This document shows, one piece after another, positions 11,895 to 25,654 of a stretch of DNA of 64,000 bases; position 1 is the first letter of the stretch; each line of letters opens with the position of its first letter. Position numbers and translations under genes: made by a program. This stretch comes from Neopestalotiopsis rosae. Its lineage: Eukaryota > Ascomycota > Sordariomycetes > Amphisphaeriales > Sporocadaceae. The stretch lies in NCBI GenBank assembly GCA_023078685.1, contig JALGAS010000003.1:1798001-1862000 (forward strand). Direction: 5' to 3'. The notes under the pieces are model-generated. The model did no database searches. It was not told the DNA's origin and saw only the letters and a program-made list of their open reading frames with translations.

Positions 11895-13183
11895 TGTCAG
11901 TCGCCAAATCGAGGAATTTGCGTATATTTTCGAGTAGCAATTCTTGATGCCAAGAGCGCACAACAACGCGGAATGCTGGAGTACACGGCGAACCGAGACG
12001 CTGGGAGCCGCCTAGACAGTGAACAAGGTGCTGGCTGGCTGGGTGTCTGGCTGGCTGGCTGGGACAAAGAAGAAGGCGAGGTGAAAAGACTAGATTAGTC
12101 TCGGGAAAGTCGAAGCAGGATCCCAAGCTGCCTGTAGCAGGTCAGACATTGATGTCTGGAAAAGCAGATACAAATGGACAGCTGGGAGCTCGGGACGGCC
12201 GAGAACTCCGAAGAGGAGGCGGAGAACAAGATCGGTCAGAGGCCTTCGATAGGTGAGAGAAGGATTGCGTCTCGCACGAGTACGGAAAGACGCTGCCCTC
12301 ATGTGCACCCTCGAAAGGAAGCAAAATTGGTGGTGTGAGACAGCTCTCGGGAGAGACAAATATTCCACCGGGTTTCGTGCGAGCTTCGAGAGTTGACTTG
12401 TTTGTTCGCCTATCTGTCTGTTTCCAAAGGCAGGAGCGATGGTAGCCGGTTTGTCGTTGACCCGATGATGATAATATATCGCCCTGCCCACCATCTGCAC
12501 CTTCCCGGTGTGGTTCATTGACTAAGCCACTTCCGTGTCTGATGTTAATATTGGTATTTCTTGACCTCCTGTCGCTGCCCTTGGCTAAATGGGCATTTCC
12601 AAAGTCAAACTGATATTTATGAACTCGAGTCTCGGTTTCACTACAGCTTCACCCATCATCATAACATCATCGCTAGGAGAAAACATATCTGAATGGTGTC
12701 AGGTGGAATCAGCATAATCAATTAATGATCCTGCTGGAAGACACAATATGGGCTCTGCTGACTTCAGTCTTAGATGAGAAGAACAAGGCTCTGTATCTCA
12801 TGATATGTTGCAAATTATGGATACTAAATTCACTGATATTGCAGTACAAGGATCGCGAGACGACGTGTACTACCTTTCGGCCCTTGGCGATTAAGTCTGT
12901 TTGATTCAGATGAAGGGCCGCAATGTCGGATACGTGCAGGGTTAGAATTTGTGTACGCCGGAAATAAAACTGGCATTACTATACCCCTATGCAATTTCAA
13001 TGTACCGATATGTTTCTGAGTGGCTTTGTACCGATCGGTCAAAGTGTTGAATGTAACTACTGCAACAACTACTGTGTGATGAACTCCTAACTCGCAGATG
13101 TGGAATCATGACAGAGGGAAACCCGAACCAATTTTGAACTCCTTTCGATGCTTAAGTAACCCAAACGAACTGCCGTACAAGAC
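11895..13183. other. Intergenic region with CTGG-repeat tract
   Basis: Upstream region of the tyrosinase gene and downstream region of the RNA polymerase I subunit gene. A (CTGG)n-type tract lies at about 12028–12063. Other short ORFs (for example on the minus strand near 12090–12518) show no domain. Nothing else recognised. Confidence 0.5.
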
Positions 13184-16100
13184 CTATGCGGCCGCTTCGA
13201 GTGCAGGCGGCGCTTTCTTGCCGGCCGCCTCAAGCGCATCCCAGGTAGTCTGTACCAGAGGACCCTTGCGAGGAGCATCCTTGGGATCAACCCTGTACTT
13301 CAACTTGATTCCCATGGCTGCGAGCTCGACATCAAGGTACTTCAGAGCACCAGGCACGGCCACCAGAGTCGTTTGGTCACCGCCGACCCATTGGTTGCCC
13401 TGTCCATCCTCCCAGATCTCGCCGGCAACCTTGCTCAGATCGGCGTCCTCCAGCTCATCAATACGCGTGGCGCAGTTTCTGCAGCGCACACTGCTGACCG
13501 TCTTCTTTTTTCCAACATAAGGGGACACCGTGGGCTGGATAGAAAGGAATGAGCCACACTTGCGGCAAATCCACGACCGTGAGTAGTCGGAACAGTTCAT
13601 CAGGCGATCCTGAAGCAGGAAGGCTGTTCCGTGTGCCAACAGTGCATCACGTTCCATTTCTCCCACACGGATACCACCACCACGCTTTCTTCCCTTAATA
13701 GGCTGACCCGTTGTTGGCACCACAGGACCCGTCGTTCTGACCTGGTACTTGTCGTTCACCATGTGACGAAGACGCTGGTAGTAAACGACACCAATGTAGA
13801 TATCAGCCGCCAATTCCTCACCGGTGATACCAGAATAAAGTGGCTCATTTCCGTGGTAGTTGTAACCAGCCATCTTGAGTTGGTGTCCAAAGTAGTCGCC
13901 TGCCGTGTTCTGTTCGTCGAATCGGAAAGGCGTGGAGTCTTGTGCCAAGCCATGAAGAGCACCGGCTTTGCCGGCCAAGGACTCGACAAACATACCAATG
14001 GTCATTCGCGACGGGAAAGCGTGAGGGTTGATGATGACATCAGGCTGGATTCCGGACTCTGAGAAGGGCATGTCGACTGCTGGCCACTTCTGCGAAGCAA
14101 CACCCTTTTGTCCGTGACGAGACGAGAACTTGTCTCCAATGACGGGAGAACGAGGAATTCTCAACTTGATGGAAATCGTCTGCATTGGCTCGTTACCGGT
14201 CTCGCTGCCAATGACCCGCACTTCCTCAATGAACGCAACTTCAGTCTCCTTGTACTTTTCATAGTGGGTGATGCCATCTCGGTTAACCAGGTTACCACTG
14301 TAATCGGCAGAAACAGTGTGCCAAGCGCAGAGAATGTCGCCCTCTTGGATACAGCGACCAACAAACGGAAGACCATCCTCGTCAAGTTGTGTTCGCTCCC
14401 AACCCTTCTGCAGAGTGTTGGGTGCATGTCCGAAAAGCTTTGTTACATGTTTGGCGGACTTTGTGCGATTCTCCTCCTTCAAGGTGATCTTCTTGGTTTT
14501 GTAGATCGTTCCGTGACCGAATCCTCGCTCATGTGCAGATTTGTTCAGAATCATGGCATCGTCCATGTCGTAACCGGTGTACGAGATGACAGCTACCACA
14601 GCGTTGGTTCCGTTGGGGAAATTGTCGAAACCGTAGGCGTTGTGGAGAGGAGATCTGACGATGGGGGTCTGTCCAGTCTGGAGGCGGTACATCTTGTTGT
14701 CTGTCCTGTATCGGAGGGATGTGCCTGGAGTTCCCATTGTTTGCTTACCCATCTGACACTGGTACATGTTTCTGGGCGACTGGTTGAAGTCGGAAAAGGG
14801 CGTCATGTTGGCCAAGATGGACAAAATGTTGGTGGGGTCAAACTCAACGTGCGTAGACTCTCCAGACACAACTTCAGGTTCGGTACAGGCAATCGACATG
14901 TAGGGCTGTTCGAGAGGGCCAACAAAGTCCTCCGCCTCAAGAGGCAAGTACTTGGTGGGACGAACCATACGGGCTGGCTCAGATGACATGAAGATACCAG
15001 GGTATGTTCCACCATTGGATGCTGGGACAAAACCAATCTCCAAGTGCAACGGGACACCATGAGAGCCCTCTACTTTCCAGTGGCGGAAAGTGTCTGCGAT
15101 TCTCCTTGACTCTGCTGGCTTGCACCAGCCGATGATTCTTCCATTGAGCATGACAACGACACTTTCGGAAGTCGCAGCAGAGGAAGTATCAACGACTCCC
15201 AGCTCCGCCGCCAAAGCTGGAATCGCTGATGCGTCAACGGAGCTAGTCATGATCTTACACTTGTGGGCAAGATGGTTGAGCAGACCACAGGGAGATCCAT
15301 CAGGTGTGTGTACAGGGCACAGGAAACCCCAGGATTCAGGAAGCAATTTTCGGACCGTGGTGGTCTTCAGCTGGGCGAAGAAGCTACCTCTGTGAACCAT
15401 GCGGAAATGGCTGATGAAACGCAAAAAGTTGAGCTTCTCAGCCACGACAGTGAAACCGGAAACTTGCTGCAAATCCAAACCCGATGGACTGGAGAGATTA
15501 CCTGTAGACAGGAAGTATTCCAACAGGTTTCCAATGTTCTCGCTCATCTTGGTGAAGATTCTTGCTGGGAAATCGTTCTGGAATTCTTGTGATGTGAATG
15601 TGCGACCGGGGTATCTTCGCCAGTACTCGCGCAATGAGAGACGCAGTCCTCCAGAAATGAGCTCATCTAGACGCTCTTTCAGAATTTGACCGTAGAGGAA
15701 ACCTCCCAAGAGAATCTCCTGATTCTGAACCGCATCGGGGTTATCAACGGCACAATCACCTGCAACCAAGGAGTAGAGCTTGCGGATCATGAGAAGAATG
15801 AGGCGGAACTTGTCAGAGTCTTGTTCATCAGTAACATTGACGTTTCCAAGATGGACAAGGACGATTTTCCGCAAAAATTCGGTGCCGACCTCATAGTTGG
15901 ATAATGTTTCCGACACACCCAGGACAGGCCTGAACTTTTCGCCAAGGTATGCCCTTGTTTGGGCTTTGGTATAGATACCATATGCCTTGTATGTTCGCAG
16001 CAGAAGCTCAACTCGATCCGTCAGGAAGGTGTTCTGGATGCCCTTTGAGTCAGGGGAGCCCACAAGACCCTCGAAGATTTCTCGGTCATTCGTTTCCACC

Positions 16101-16958
16101 AAGGCCTTGAGGATCATCATGACAGGCACAAGGTATTCAGATTTTCTCCACGAAAACCGAAAAGTAATGTTTCCATCGTTCAGGTAGTGCAGAGTATTCG
16201 TCTGGGAGGTCTCGTCTGGCCGAACGGATCTCAGAATAATACCCTTGGAGGTGTAGGTCGGGCCACGGTTCGCGAAACTTGGTCGGTCGATGGCCAAGGG
16301 GAAGTTTCTTCGGTTCATGAGGAGCAGGCGAATGATCTTCTCGTTTCCGTTCACAATGAAATACCCACCCAGCTCTTCCGACTCTTCTTTGTTGGCAACC
16401 AATTGAGCTGGTGTGTTGTTTCTCAAATGGCAGAATTTGGACTGAGTAGCATGTCAGTTGGAGTCTTCCTCATAGGCCAGCATGTTCTTTTCTCACCTTG
16501 ACCATGATAGGAAGGTTTCCGATCTCTCGGGTGAACTCTTGTGGGTCACCGCCGTTGATTCGGTATTCAAAGGTAGCAGAAAGCTTGCCACGATACGTAG
16601 CGTGTCTCTCTCTGCATTCGGCAGGAAGGATCTCTCGCTTCTTTGCAAACTTGTTGCTCGGCGGAACTTGGCACTTGAGGAGCTGTACGCCCTTGTATCG
16701 AATGCTTAAGCGGTTCCTGCTGCCATGGGTCGTCCTGTCATCGCCATCGAGGAGGACTCTAGTGCCAATGTCGGCAAGGCCCCGTTGTAACAGACCGTCA
16801 GGCTCGAAAATGGCATCGAACGATTCAATGTGCGGGTTGACAGCAAGCTGCAAGAGCGGGTAGGCCGAGTGGTCCTTTGGAGGCTCACGGAACAGCTTCT
16901 CTCGGCGCAGGGTGTTGTACTCGTGGTCCCATGTGGTCTTCGTCGCTGCGGGCGCCAT
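13184..16958 (-). CDS. RPA2: DNA-directed RNA polymerase I second-largest subunit (RPA135/RPA2)
   Basis: Second-largest, DNA- and product-binding catalytic-half subunit of RNA polymerase I, which transcribes rDNA in the nucleolus. Two exons, 16958–16497 and 16441–13184, with a 55-nt intron (GTGAGA…CTCAG), give 1239 aa, close to the family length. The N-terminus has PHIESFDAIFEPDGLLQRGL and DRTTHGSRNRLS-type Pol I features; the splice joins NLPIMVK to SKFCHLRNNTPAQ. The catalytic core shows NGTNAVVAVISYTGYDMDDA and GDKFSSRHGQKG followed by DVIINPHAFPSRMT, the hybrid-binding region shared by all second-largest subunits. A C-terminal zinc site is formed by ICRKCGSF and VRCRNCATR. The N-terminal PHIESF block and the Pol I-type C-terminus argue for RPA2 over RPB2 or RPC2. 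The many ORFs on the opposite strand are shadows of this gene. Confidence 0.96.
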
Positions 16959-19900
16959 TATGGGCAGATTGGGGCCGCCAAATGCGGCGCGCGATTATAA
17001 CAATGAACTGGGTATATCAACGATGGAAGATCTTCAACAACTGGCGGTATAAATCTGGGCCGAGTACCGACAGTTCCCTCCAAGAGCCGGATTGAGTTTT
17101 TGGAGGAGAAGGCTAGGCTTAAAATTTGAGGTTATCGCAGCATGTTATCGAGGCTCCGTTGCAACCGACCTAAGGAAAAAAAAGTTTCCTTATCGCGGCT
17201 AAGAACGACTGATAAGCTATCCACGCACTGCACTAATGGTGGGGACACTCGGCTTGTTCATTGATCATTGCAGCCCCGCCATCACCTGCAGCAGCAAATC
17301 AATTCATCCAAGGCCGATGCGAACTAAATCTCCGTGTTTCCTTGTGTCACCAAAGCCACCAAAATAGAAGCCTGTATTAGAGTTTCAGGGGATCTGTACA
17401 ATCTATATACGCTGGCAAGGATCGGAATTGACCGTGTATGATATAGATTTTTAGATCTCGTGATGGTCCGCAGGCACAACCTGATGTTTGCGAGTTACAA
17501 TGCAGTCAGACCCGCCATTTGTGGCGGATGGGACTTACATGATACAGAAATTTGACCTCAATGTTTCCCTGCACAAACCAGCAGATACTTAGGTAGCCAA
17601 AACTTCTACTGATTTGGAGACTGTATTTGAAATAAGACTAGCAGAGCAATCAAAAGCCCAAAACCTTGATAACCTGCTTAAAAATGGAGTATAGTCTCCA
17701 GCGCGTTGGTTCCTGCAGAAATCACGAGCCTCCATAGGCAAAGCTGGGGATGCCGTCCTGGCGGAAAATATACTTTCTACCTTGCGTATACACGTCAGGT
17801 GCATGCCTAAGCTGTGCCAGGCTGTACTATGTAGGCCAGCCACTTTCAGAAGATATTCCACCAAGAGGCACGGAGAAGCGGGCAGAGCTGTAAGTGGCTT
17901 AGACGTCCAGGTTATGGTCAACGGATCGAATCACATATCACGGTACAATGAGCGGCCTTGTGCTAGTGGCCGCTGCTACTGCAGCTTGGGGGAGATGTAG
18001 CGAGCATATCACGAACGTTTTACAATCACACAAGCACCAGCAGTACCTATCTCAAGGTACCTACCTTGAGCAAACGCTGCCGCCATCGCAGCTAGGTTAT
18101 TTACTAGATACCTATTTAGCATCTTCTCCTTGTATGTTTGCCTTCATAATATGTATGGCCAACTGGTGTCGGCCTGCCTGGGGCCTATGGAGATTAGATA
18201 GGCGCTTCTTGTGGTATAGTCGGCTTGTTCCCCCTCATCATCAAGGCCCTTCTTCTGTCGAGGCCATGAGTCTCCGACCCGTATGTGCAAGAGGAGGTCG
18301 GTCTAGTCCCAGTCATTGTTACCGTCGTCGGCGGCGGCCTTGAAGTCAGGCATCATTGCAACACATTTTGAACTTGGAAGCTTCTTGCGGCCCGTACTCC
18401 AGCTCAGCCCACCGATTCCAAGCAGCTTTGCCAGCCAGTCATTCTGAGAGGACGCACGCCGTACGACGTGCATCGCCGCGTGCAGGGTACAAGCATCTCG
18501 AAGCCCAATCTGCCCGCCGTGCAGGATACATCATCACCTTACCTCCCCTTCCCATACTACACACGCCAGGATTTCTCATATTACACTACCATACCTAACC
18601 TACCTACATCCATACCTGCCAGCTACCTACCTGCCTGCCTACCTACCTACCTACATACATACATTCTTACAAACATACATACATTACTTACATTGCATCG
18701 CTTCTAAACTACGTGCATTGCCTTTGGGGTTAATGTAGACCAGGTAGTCCAGGCAAGCAGGCAGACAATCTTCGGGTCATCGGGTCTCTTGCTTCAGCCC
18801 ACTCAGTATTCCCTACCTTTGCTTGCCGCAATAGCACTTACCCTGCCTCAAAACGTCCGGGGCCCGGGTCTTTTCAGGAGGGAACCATCATCCATCGACA
18901 ACCTACCAGATTAACCTCACCTCAAGAGCTACAAACCGACTGCTCCTCTGCTCGGTCTTTGCTTTAAGCCTGCGCTGCTCCGCTCACTGAATCGCAGCTG
19001 CCATCGTCGCCTTCTCTAATAAACAATCAATTTGTATTCCTTGAGAGACAGCCTTCATCGATCGCAAGACTGCACCACCGGGCTTTGAAGTGTTTCAACA
19101 CTTGCTCTATCTTGTGCTACGTTCTTCTGATTGCTTCCCCCAAAGCAGGGGTGGTGGATTCTACAGAGGACAGACACCTCCAGGGCGAGACTGCAATCAG
19201 GCTAAGACCATTCTGCTCCTCGCAGTGTTCTGGCAAAGAGACGTTTCGCTCGAACTTTTATTTACAAAGTAGCAGCCAAGAGCTGCTCTACCTATCAAGC
19301 CTATTAGTCCACCCAAGGGTTCTATATACGGAATCCCGGATCCCAGCTCGAGAGCGGGAAGCCTCCACGCACACGATCTGCAAAAGACCCCAACGCAGAG
19401 AGACCGCACCAGTTCTTAGCATCAGCGGCCAAATCTACTGCGTTCGGCTCTTGTAATCTCGTCACAATTTGATCTGTGCAACTATTGCTGATTCTGCGAT
19501 TACTTTTGTCTCTTCATTTACAGTACAAGGGAGACATATCGGACCATTTAATATCGTCTGATCGATATCAGCGTCAATCAGCACAAGCTGCGCACTCTTT
19601 TCCTACCTACTTTGCGGCACCACAGCTAGCTGCCTACCTTGCCTTACATACCTCCCTGCCGTACCTAACTGGCGCCCAGGGCATCAGCTCTACGTCAACC
19701 AAGCATCAGCGGCGATTGCAGCATCAATCGCTGCTCTGCTCCAACTCGAAGGTCTCACGGGTCTCGACCCGCGGCGCGCCCGTCTGCCGCCGCCGTCCCG
19801 CACTGTTCGTCTTGGACAAGGTCTCTCTGCGCTTGCAAGTTGGACCGTTGCTGGGGCCCGGTAGAGATCAGGCGAATGAAACCCCGGTCACTCTAGCCGC

Positions 19901-20569
19901 TGCCTTCGTCCAAAGTGCAAGGTTCAAGCTCAATTCGCTTCCGCTTGATCACCACCCTTCCGAGGCACGGTGCGCTATACAGTTTTGCAAACCTCGTGGT
20001 GGGGACTCGACTGCCATTGCGACCCTCTGCGACTTGTGAGCTCCTCAAGGGCGTCACCGTTCATCCCACCTGCACAGCTCCATCATTCTGTACCTACCGA
20101 CGTCCCGTAGAGGTACTGTACCTACTTCACCTGACCTGCTTACATCCATATCACATACTACAAGCTACAAACTCGTACGCACGCTTGCTTCCCTCTCCTG
20201 GACTACCGGCCAGCCAGCCAGCCAGCCAGCCAGCTCGGTCTTGTCGCCGGGCGCAGAATCACTCCTGGTTCCAGCCTTGCACCCATTTGACCCGGCAAGC
20301 GCTACAAGTCTATCGTCATACGAAGTCTTTTATTTCTCATGTCACCAAAGCTTCAGGAACCGAGCGCAACTATTTAACACCTTGTCTGAGAACCCCCCGT
20401 CACATTGGACCTCGAGTTCCCCACTAGTCCTCTGACACCCTAGCCTTGCGCAACTTACAATCACAGACAGCTGCGCAAAACCAACAGCAGTTCTTATTCA
20501 CTTAAGTGCATCGCAGACCTCGCCACAACTTGCTGCCATACGCTCAAGCATATCAAGCGTATTGTTAAC
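16959..20569. other. Divergent upstream region of RPA2 and ARL8
   Basis: 3.6 kb between divergent genes. The ARL8-proximal half (about 18.9–20.5 kb) is pyrimidine-rich on the + strand, as in long fungal 5' leaders, and carries a CAGC/GCCA tract at about 20211–20233. ORFs of up to 187 codons here are compositionally simple and not recognised. AGGTACCTACCT-like words recur near 18050–18070. Confidence 0.5.
18590..18690. repeat. TACC/TACA tetranucleotide microsatellite
   Basis: Imperfect tetranucleotide repeat, mainly CTAC/CTGC units grading into ATAC units. Seen directly; no gene overlaps it. Confidence 0.85.
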
Positions 20570-21422
20570 ATGGCGGGCCTTTTCCGGAAAATGTATGACT
20601 GGTTATTGCGGACATTTTGGTGAGTAGTACGCGATTCGAGCGACAAAGCTGCCCAGCGCGGGGTTATAATTCTCACCGCCGCATTCGCTCCTTGCGCCGC
20701 GTCCAGAACCTACTAGCCAGGACGCCTCTTTAGTAGACCAACGACTGATTTGTTTGTGCAGGGCAACCGAGATGGACGTGACTATGATCGGACTGCAAAA
20801 TGCTGGCAAAACATCGCTGCTGCGCGTCTTGGCGGTAAGTTGCTTCGAGGGTTGCCAGAGCTACGTGTGAGATGCTGAGTCTTTTCTTGTGTTAGGGCGG
20901 CGAGTTCACGATCGAGTAAGCGCAGCCACCTCTTCTGCTTCATCGCAGATCAAAGCCTTCTCTTGATGAGGAAATTTTGGCACGACTTTGGGTAGTCATG
21001 GGCTAATCCTTCACAGTTCTATTCCAACAGTCGGCTTCAATATGAAGAAGGTGACTCGTGGCCATGTAACCCTAAAGTGCTGGGATCTTGGGGGCCAACC
21101 TCGTTTTCGGCCGATGTGGGAGCGATACTGCCGCGGAGTAGACGCTATAGTATTCATCGTCGACATTGCAGACATTCAAGTCCTTGGCCAGGCCAAGGAC
21201 GAGCTTCATGCTTTGATGTCGCATCCAAGTCTCGAAGGCATTCCTCTGCTCGTTCTGGGTAACAAATCTGATCTACCGGATAAGCTCAGTGTAGATGAGT
21301 TGATCGATGCCCTGTCGTTGAAGAGCATAGGGAACCGCGAAGTCTCTTGCTACGGCATCAGCGCCAAGGAAGAGACCAACCTAGATGCTGTAGTCCAGTG
21401 GCTTGTGAAGTTCTCCCGGTGA
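20570..21422 (+). CDS. ARL8: ARL8-type small GTPase
   Basis: Arf-like GTPase which in animals and fungi acts on lysosomes/vacuoles and late endosomes, linking them to kinesin or tethering factors. Four exons, 20570–20619, 20762–20834, 20896–20915 and 21017–21422, give 182 aa. N-terminal amphipathic helix ([14 protein letters not shown]) with no Gly2 for myristoylation, as in ARL8. P-loop GLQNAGKTS, switch [15 protein letters not shown], switch [22 protein letters not shown] and base-recognition GNKSDLP. The stretch [17 protein letters not shown] is diagnostic of ARL8 against other Arf-like proteins. The third exon is only 20 nt and encodes GGEFTI plus part of Asp; without it the G domain loses the strand before switch I. 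ATG at 20570 is fixed by the N-terminal helix. Confidence 0.95.
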
Positions 21423-24400
21423 AGACAATGCTCTTTACGTTCTGGACCACCCACACGCTCGTGGGGTGGACACTTTCAAATCTCCCATTCGGCAGGACGA
21501 ACAATTTCGGCCCGCATACCGATCGATGTACCTTCTGGCGGGAAAAGAGTTTGATGACGACGATTTACGAATACTGCAGCCATCCGGAAAGCGAGGCGAA
21601 TGCGGCGCGTTCCACGGCGGCTTATGATCGGGTATATATACAAGTTCTCTCGCGAGCTGAAAAATCCCAACTGAGGTTCTGCTGCACCGTCAGTTGTAAT
21701 CGGCGCTTGTGCGCCTTCGGTTCCTACGGATAACGTGTTTTCTTTTAGATGGGTTGTCGGATTCGAGTCAGGGCCAGGCTGCATAATGTTGGCGTGGGTT
21801 GATACCACTTTTTCGAGTCGCGAGGGTTCTGGGAAGGGTTTGGCGGGCTGCTTAGCACCTATTTTCCCCATGTATTTTCTTCTTTGGAGGGCTTCCCTAG
21901 AAGCTGGCTTCAGCTTCTGTGGCATTACTCAATGCCGAGCATTGGAAAGCAAGCATCAGTATCTGTAGGCGCAAATCTTGATATGAGATAAATGATGACA
22001 TAATGAAAGCAAGGTGTAACCTCTTTCCGTTCCTGGGGCGCATCAATCGGCATCGGTGATAGTTGAGACGGCGCATGATATGCACATGCCCTGGTCTGGT
22101 CTGATATAGTAGATGTGAGCGCGGGCTGGACGTGGAGCGCACACTGGGAAAATGAGCGTAGCAAGGGGTGGTGGCGCTTCGAGTATAACGGGCTGCTTGC
22201 TGTATGGCCGGCGCAATTATTGAAGCATACCGAGTAAACGCCCCATTCGGACGAGGACGATTTTGGCAAAGGCGAAGAGATCAGGAGAGAGATGAGCAAA
22301 AGAAAGACCGAATATGGCAGTCCTTTTTTTGTTCTTTGTTCTTGGACAGACGATGACCGGGGGAAAGAAGCAGAGAAAAGAAAAGACGTGGGAGAGAGAA
22401 GCAGAAAAAGAAGAAAGACGACATCTGAGAGCCGCCCCCGGAATGGGGAATACTGCTACTTGAATGCTACACACAGACCACACTGATGCGGTGATGCGTT
22501 GGCAGAAGCGTCGTGATTTGATCCGCGGGCGCGGGTGCTAGATTTGATGCGTTGTCAAGACATGGAGTGCAAGGCGTTGCAATTGGTTCGACGGGGCACG
22601 CAGAGTGGATATGCTCTGGGGGAGATCCTTCCAATCATCAACTGTAAAAGAAGGGAATCAGCTTGTACAGACCTGACAGACAGACACTCTTGTTCCCCTT
22701 TCATCTGTCGTCTCTTTTCCAAATACCTGGTATGTTGAGTATACGTGTGTGTGAGTGCGAAATACATGATATCAAATAGAAGATGCATGTTAGTTAGTGC
22801 TGTGACGAACTATCTAGTAGCTGCAGGTCTGCTTGGTTGGGTTCAAAGGAAACAAGAAAAGTCGGGATCCATGAGATGGGGGCTGCAATTCGATCTCGCA
22901 GGAAAGGGCGCGAACTACTGTACACTACCTGGCATACCATACCCATACCATACCCTGATACCTACAGTACTCAGGCTACATACTGACCTAGGTCATGGCA
23001 TTCCTTTTACAGGACCTACTCAAGAAAAGTCACCTTGGTCACCCAATCCGAAGTTCGATGCGCACATTTGCACACGCTATTACGATGGCTCGCGGGTCAC
23101 ACAGCCTATCACCATTGGGCGGAACGCAGGGGGAACACGAGATCGGAGATATTTGACGTGTTCACGCAAAGCAGCAGTCGCATATGCAAATGCACTTCAT
23201 CGAATCATGTTACTAGAAACAGGAAGCCACTAACATATTACTCTTTCTTAATTTTCGCATGGGCTCACGGCACATGCATTGCTTTCACGGGAACATCTTC
23301 CTCGGCCTCAGCAGCGTCAACGTCATAATCACGCACAACGCCGTAGCAATTGTATGGGCATGGCACACAGTATATACCTACATGCTGATTCACCTATACA
23401 TGTACGGTTTGCCAGTTCCCGGCTTCATCACTGCGATTTCGCAGGGTCCTGCTGCTTCGCCAGCAAAGAAAAGCCTGGACATCCAGACGAGACCGGCACT
23501 CGCCACGCGCTTTCTTCAAATCACCAGGTTGGGTAAGTAAATGGGTATCACTCATTCTTCAACTGCCAATTGAGTGCATATCCGCCCCGAGGCCCGGCTG
23601 TCATATGGTGCAGTATCGGGACATGCTGTGCGTGTGAGGGTCAAGGCACTACTACTATTCTCTAGAAGCATGCAAATAGTAAGTGGCTCGTATACCCACA
23701 TGATAGGGCACGCTTATTCTCAGGGTTCTTTGGGTTCCTGGTCCAAGGTTGGAATTCTCCACGTCGTTGTAATCTAGTATTTGGTAGATACCGGGGCCAT
23801 GGTACAGGACTACATATATCTATGTTTCCTCTTTCTCTGGTACACTTTTTCTGCCTCGCTTTCGCTTTCATCGCGCGCTTGTCTGATGTTTGGTTTCTAG
23901 TGGTTTCAATTCCCCAATTCAATATTCGTATTCAAGATAGCGTATAAGGCAGCACAGGGCACAGTCGAGACAACTGATGAAATCAAATACAATACACGTA
24001 TCCATTGTTCTCCCACGGTTAGTAGTGCCCTGGGCGGGGGCGTGGAAACAAGGCGCATGTCAGAATGATCGCCCACTTATTCAGGGCTTGATCGATCAAT
24101 TATCAACCCCATCATAGCGAAGCCCGGGCCATCCAGCTAAACTAGCTACTCTGTACGTACTGTTACATTGTATTCCTGCTTTGCGGCGCGCATGTCCGCA
24201 TGCGTCGAAGGAGCCCAGGCGATGGATGTTTACGATATCGTCTGACCCTGGCCTGTTCGGTATGGACATCGAAATCTTGCGCAAATGGCTGAGTCACAAC
24301 ATAAGCTGAGCTATGTTGGATTTTGACCATGTAGGAAAGATGACAATAACAAAAGCCTGCACGAAGCCAAAGCAGCCCTACCAAAGAAGAGCGAAACCCG

Positions 24401-25654
24401 ATTATCCGAGAGGGTGTGACGTCGGGCTCAGCCGTATCCGAACGCTCCCAAACAACGAGGCAGAACTAATGTATGGTAGATCAGACAGTAGTAGCTGCAG
24501 TTAATCGGACGATAGTCATCTAAGCCTGCAACTATAAGATAAACTGGGGACTTGGGCTGTTTCTATAGAGCTGCGCATGGTCGGAGCGCGGTGCAAATGC
24601 TTGCGTCTGCGTACTGAGAAGCAGCAGGTGAGAGTATGGCCGAATATCTGTCAAACTGGATAGCCAAAGGTTATTACAATCATTTGGAATGCGATTGCCG
24701 TGGTGGCAGCAAAAGTTCAACCATTGATTGAGCGTAATTGTCAAGATTTCGTCGTCAGCGTGCTCAGCCACTCCGACCACGCGACCTGCCTCAGCACTTG
24801 AAGAAAGACAAGCATCCAGCTAGAAGGTGCTAGCAAATACGCTCTTCGACTTTGCTGATTATGGGCAACAAGAAAATCAATGGCACGACGGACGATGCGT
24901 GATGACCCCTCTTTGAGACATCTATTGCCTCTAGCCAAGGAATGCTAAGACGATTCCATTGCCAAAGGCCAAGCTTCCTTCCCATTTGCAATTGCACAGC
25001 CACCGGATTTTGACAAATGTTTGGGTTGGTTTTAGTGGTACTCTGTAGGGAATAGGCATGGAGAGACGGGGGGAACTTGGAATCGCCACGCCTACTGCGC
25101 CCCGGCAATACGGCAGCAGATCCCAGTGTAGAGTCACCTAACCTAGCTTTCTAGGCATTTACATAGTACAACAAGAACCAGACGTAAAAAGAGGCCGTCA
25201 TTCCATCAATTCTTGTTCCCGGTTTTGGGATTACCTGAGTTCTTCCTCTCACCATCCTCTTGTGACCTCTTTTAACCGGATATAATTCAATTCCTACGAA
25301 AGATTCGGGGTGCGACCATAATAACCTGTACTGTAGCGTCGCATCACAGACTCTACGTCAGTCATTCATACGTACTACCTAGGTGTAATCGACGTCACCA
25401 AAAAAGCATCGACCTCTAAAGTTCCGGTCCCTTTTAAGCTTCATTCATAGCTGCCTGAACGCATCAAACCGGCTGCCTCCGAATTATTGATTGCCAAGCT
25501 GCTTGTCGTCCGTGCCGCCAAAACACACGAAAAGAGCCCAAACCTTTTCCGCAATTCTCCCAATTTGAAAGGGAGTCATACGTCTCTTTACATCAACCAG
25601 AACTCCCACAAGTTCTTCTTTCCTGACTACACGCGCCTGTCGGTAAATTACAAT
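21423..25654. other. Gene-free region between ARL8 and the RCR1-like gene
   Basis: 4.2 kb without a supportable gene. ORFs of up to about 160 codons occur in all frames but show no domain, no splice-linked continuity and no coding-like composition. Purine-rich patches at 22290–22430 encode only Lys/Arg/Glu-rich low-complexity peptides. The last 400 bases should hold the promoter of the + strand gene at 25655. Confidence 0.45.

Noticed and set aside
13098..16863. Long ORFs on the + strand opposite RPA2 (up to 292 codons)
   Set aside because: Antisense shadows of a strongly conserved coding sequence; no domain of their own.
19476..20427. Two ORFs of 170–187 codons upstream of ARL8
   Set aside because: Low-complexity Ser/Leu/Pro/His composition without domains; probably long ARL8 leader or promoter sequence.
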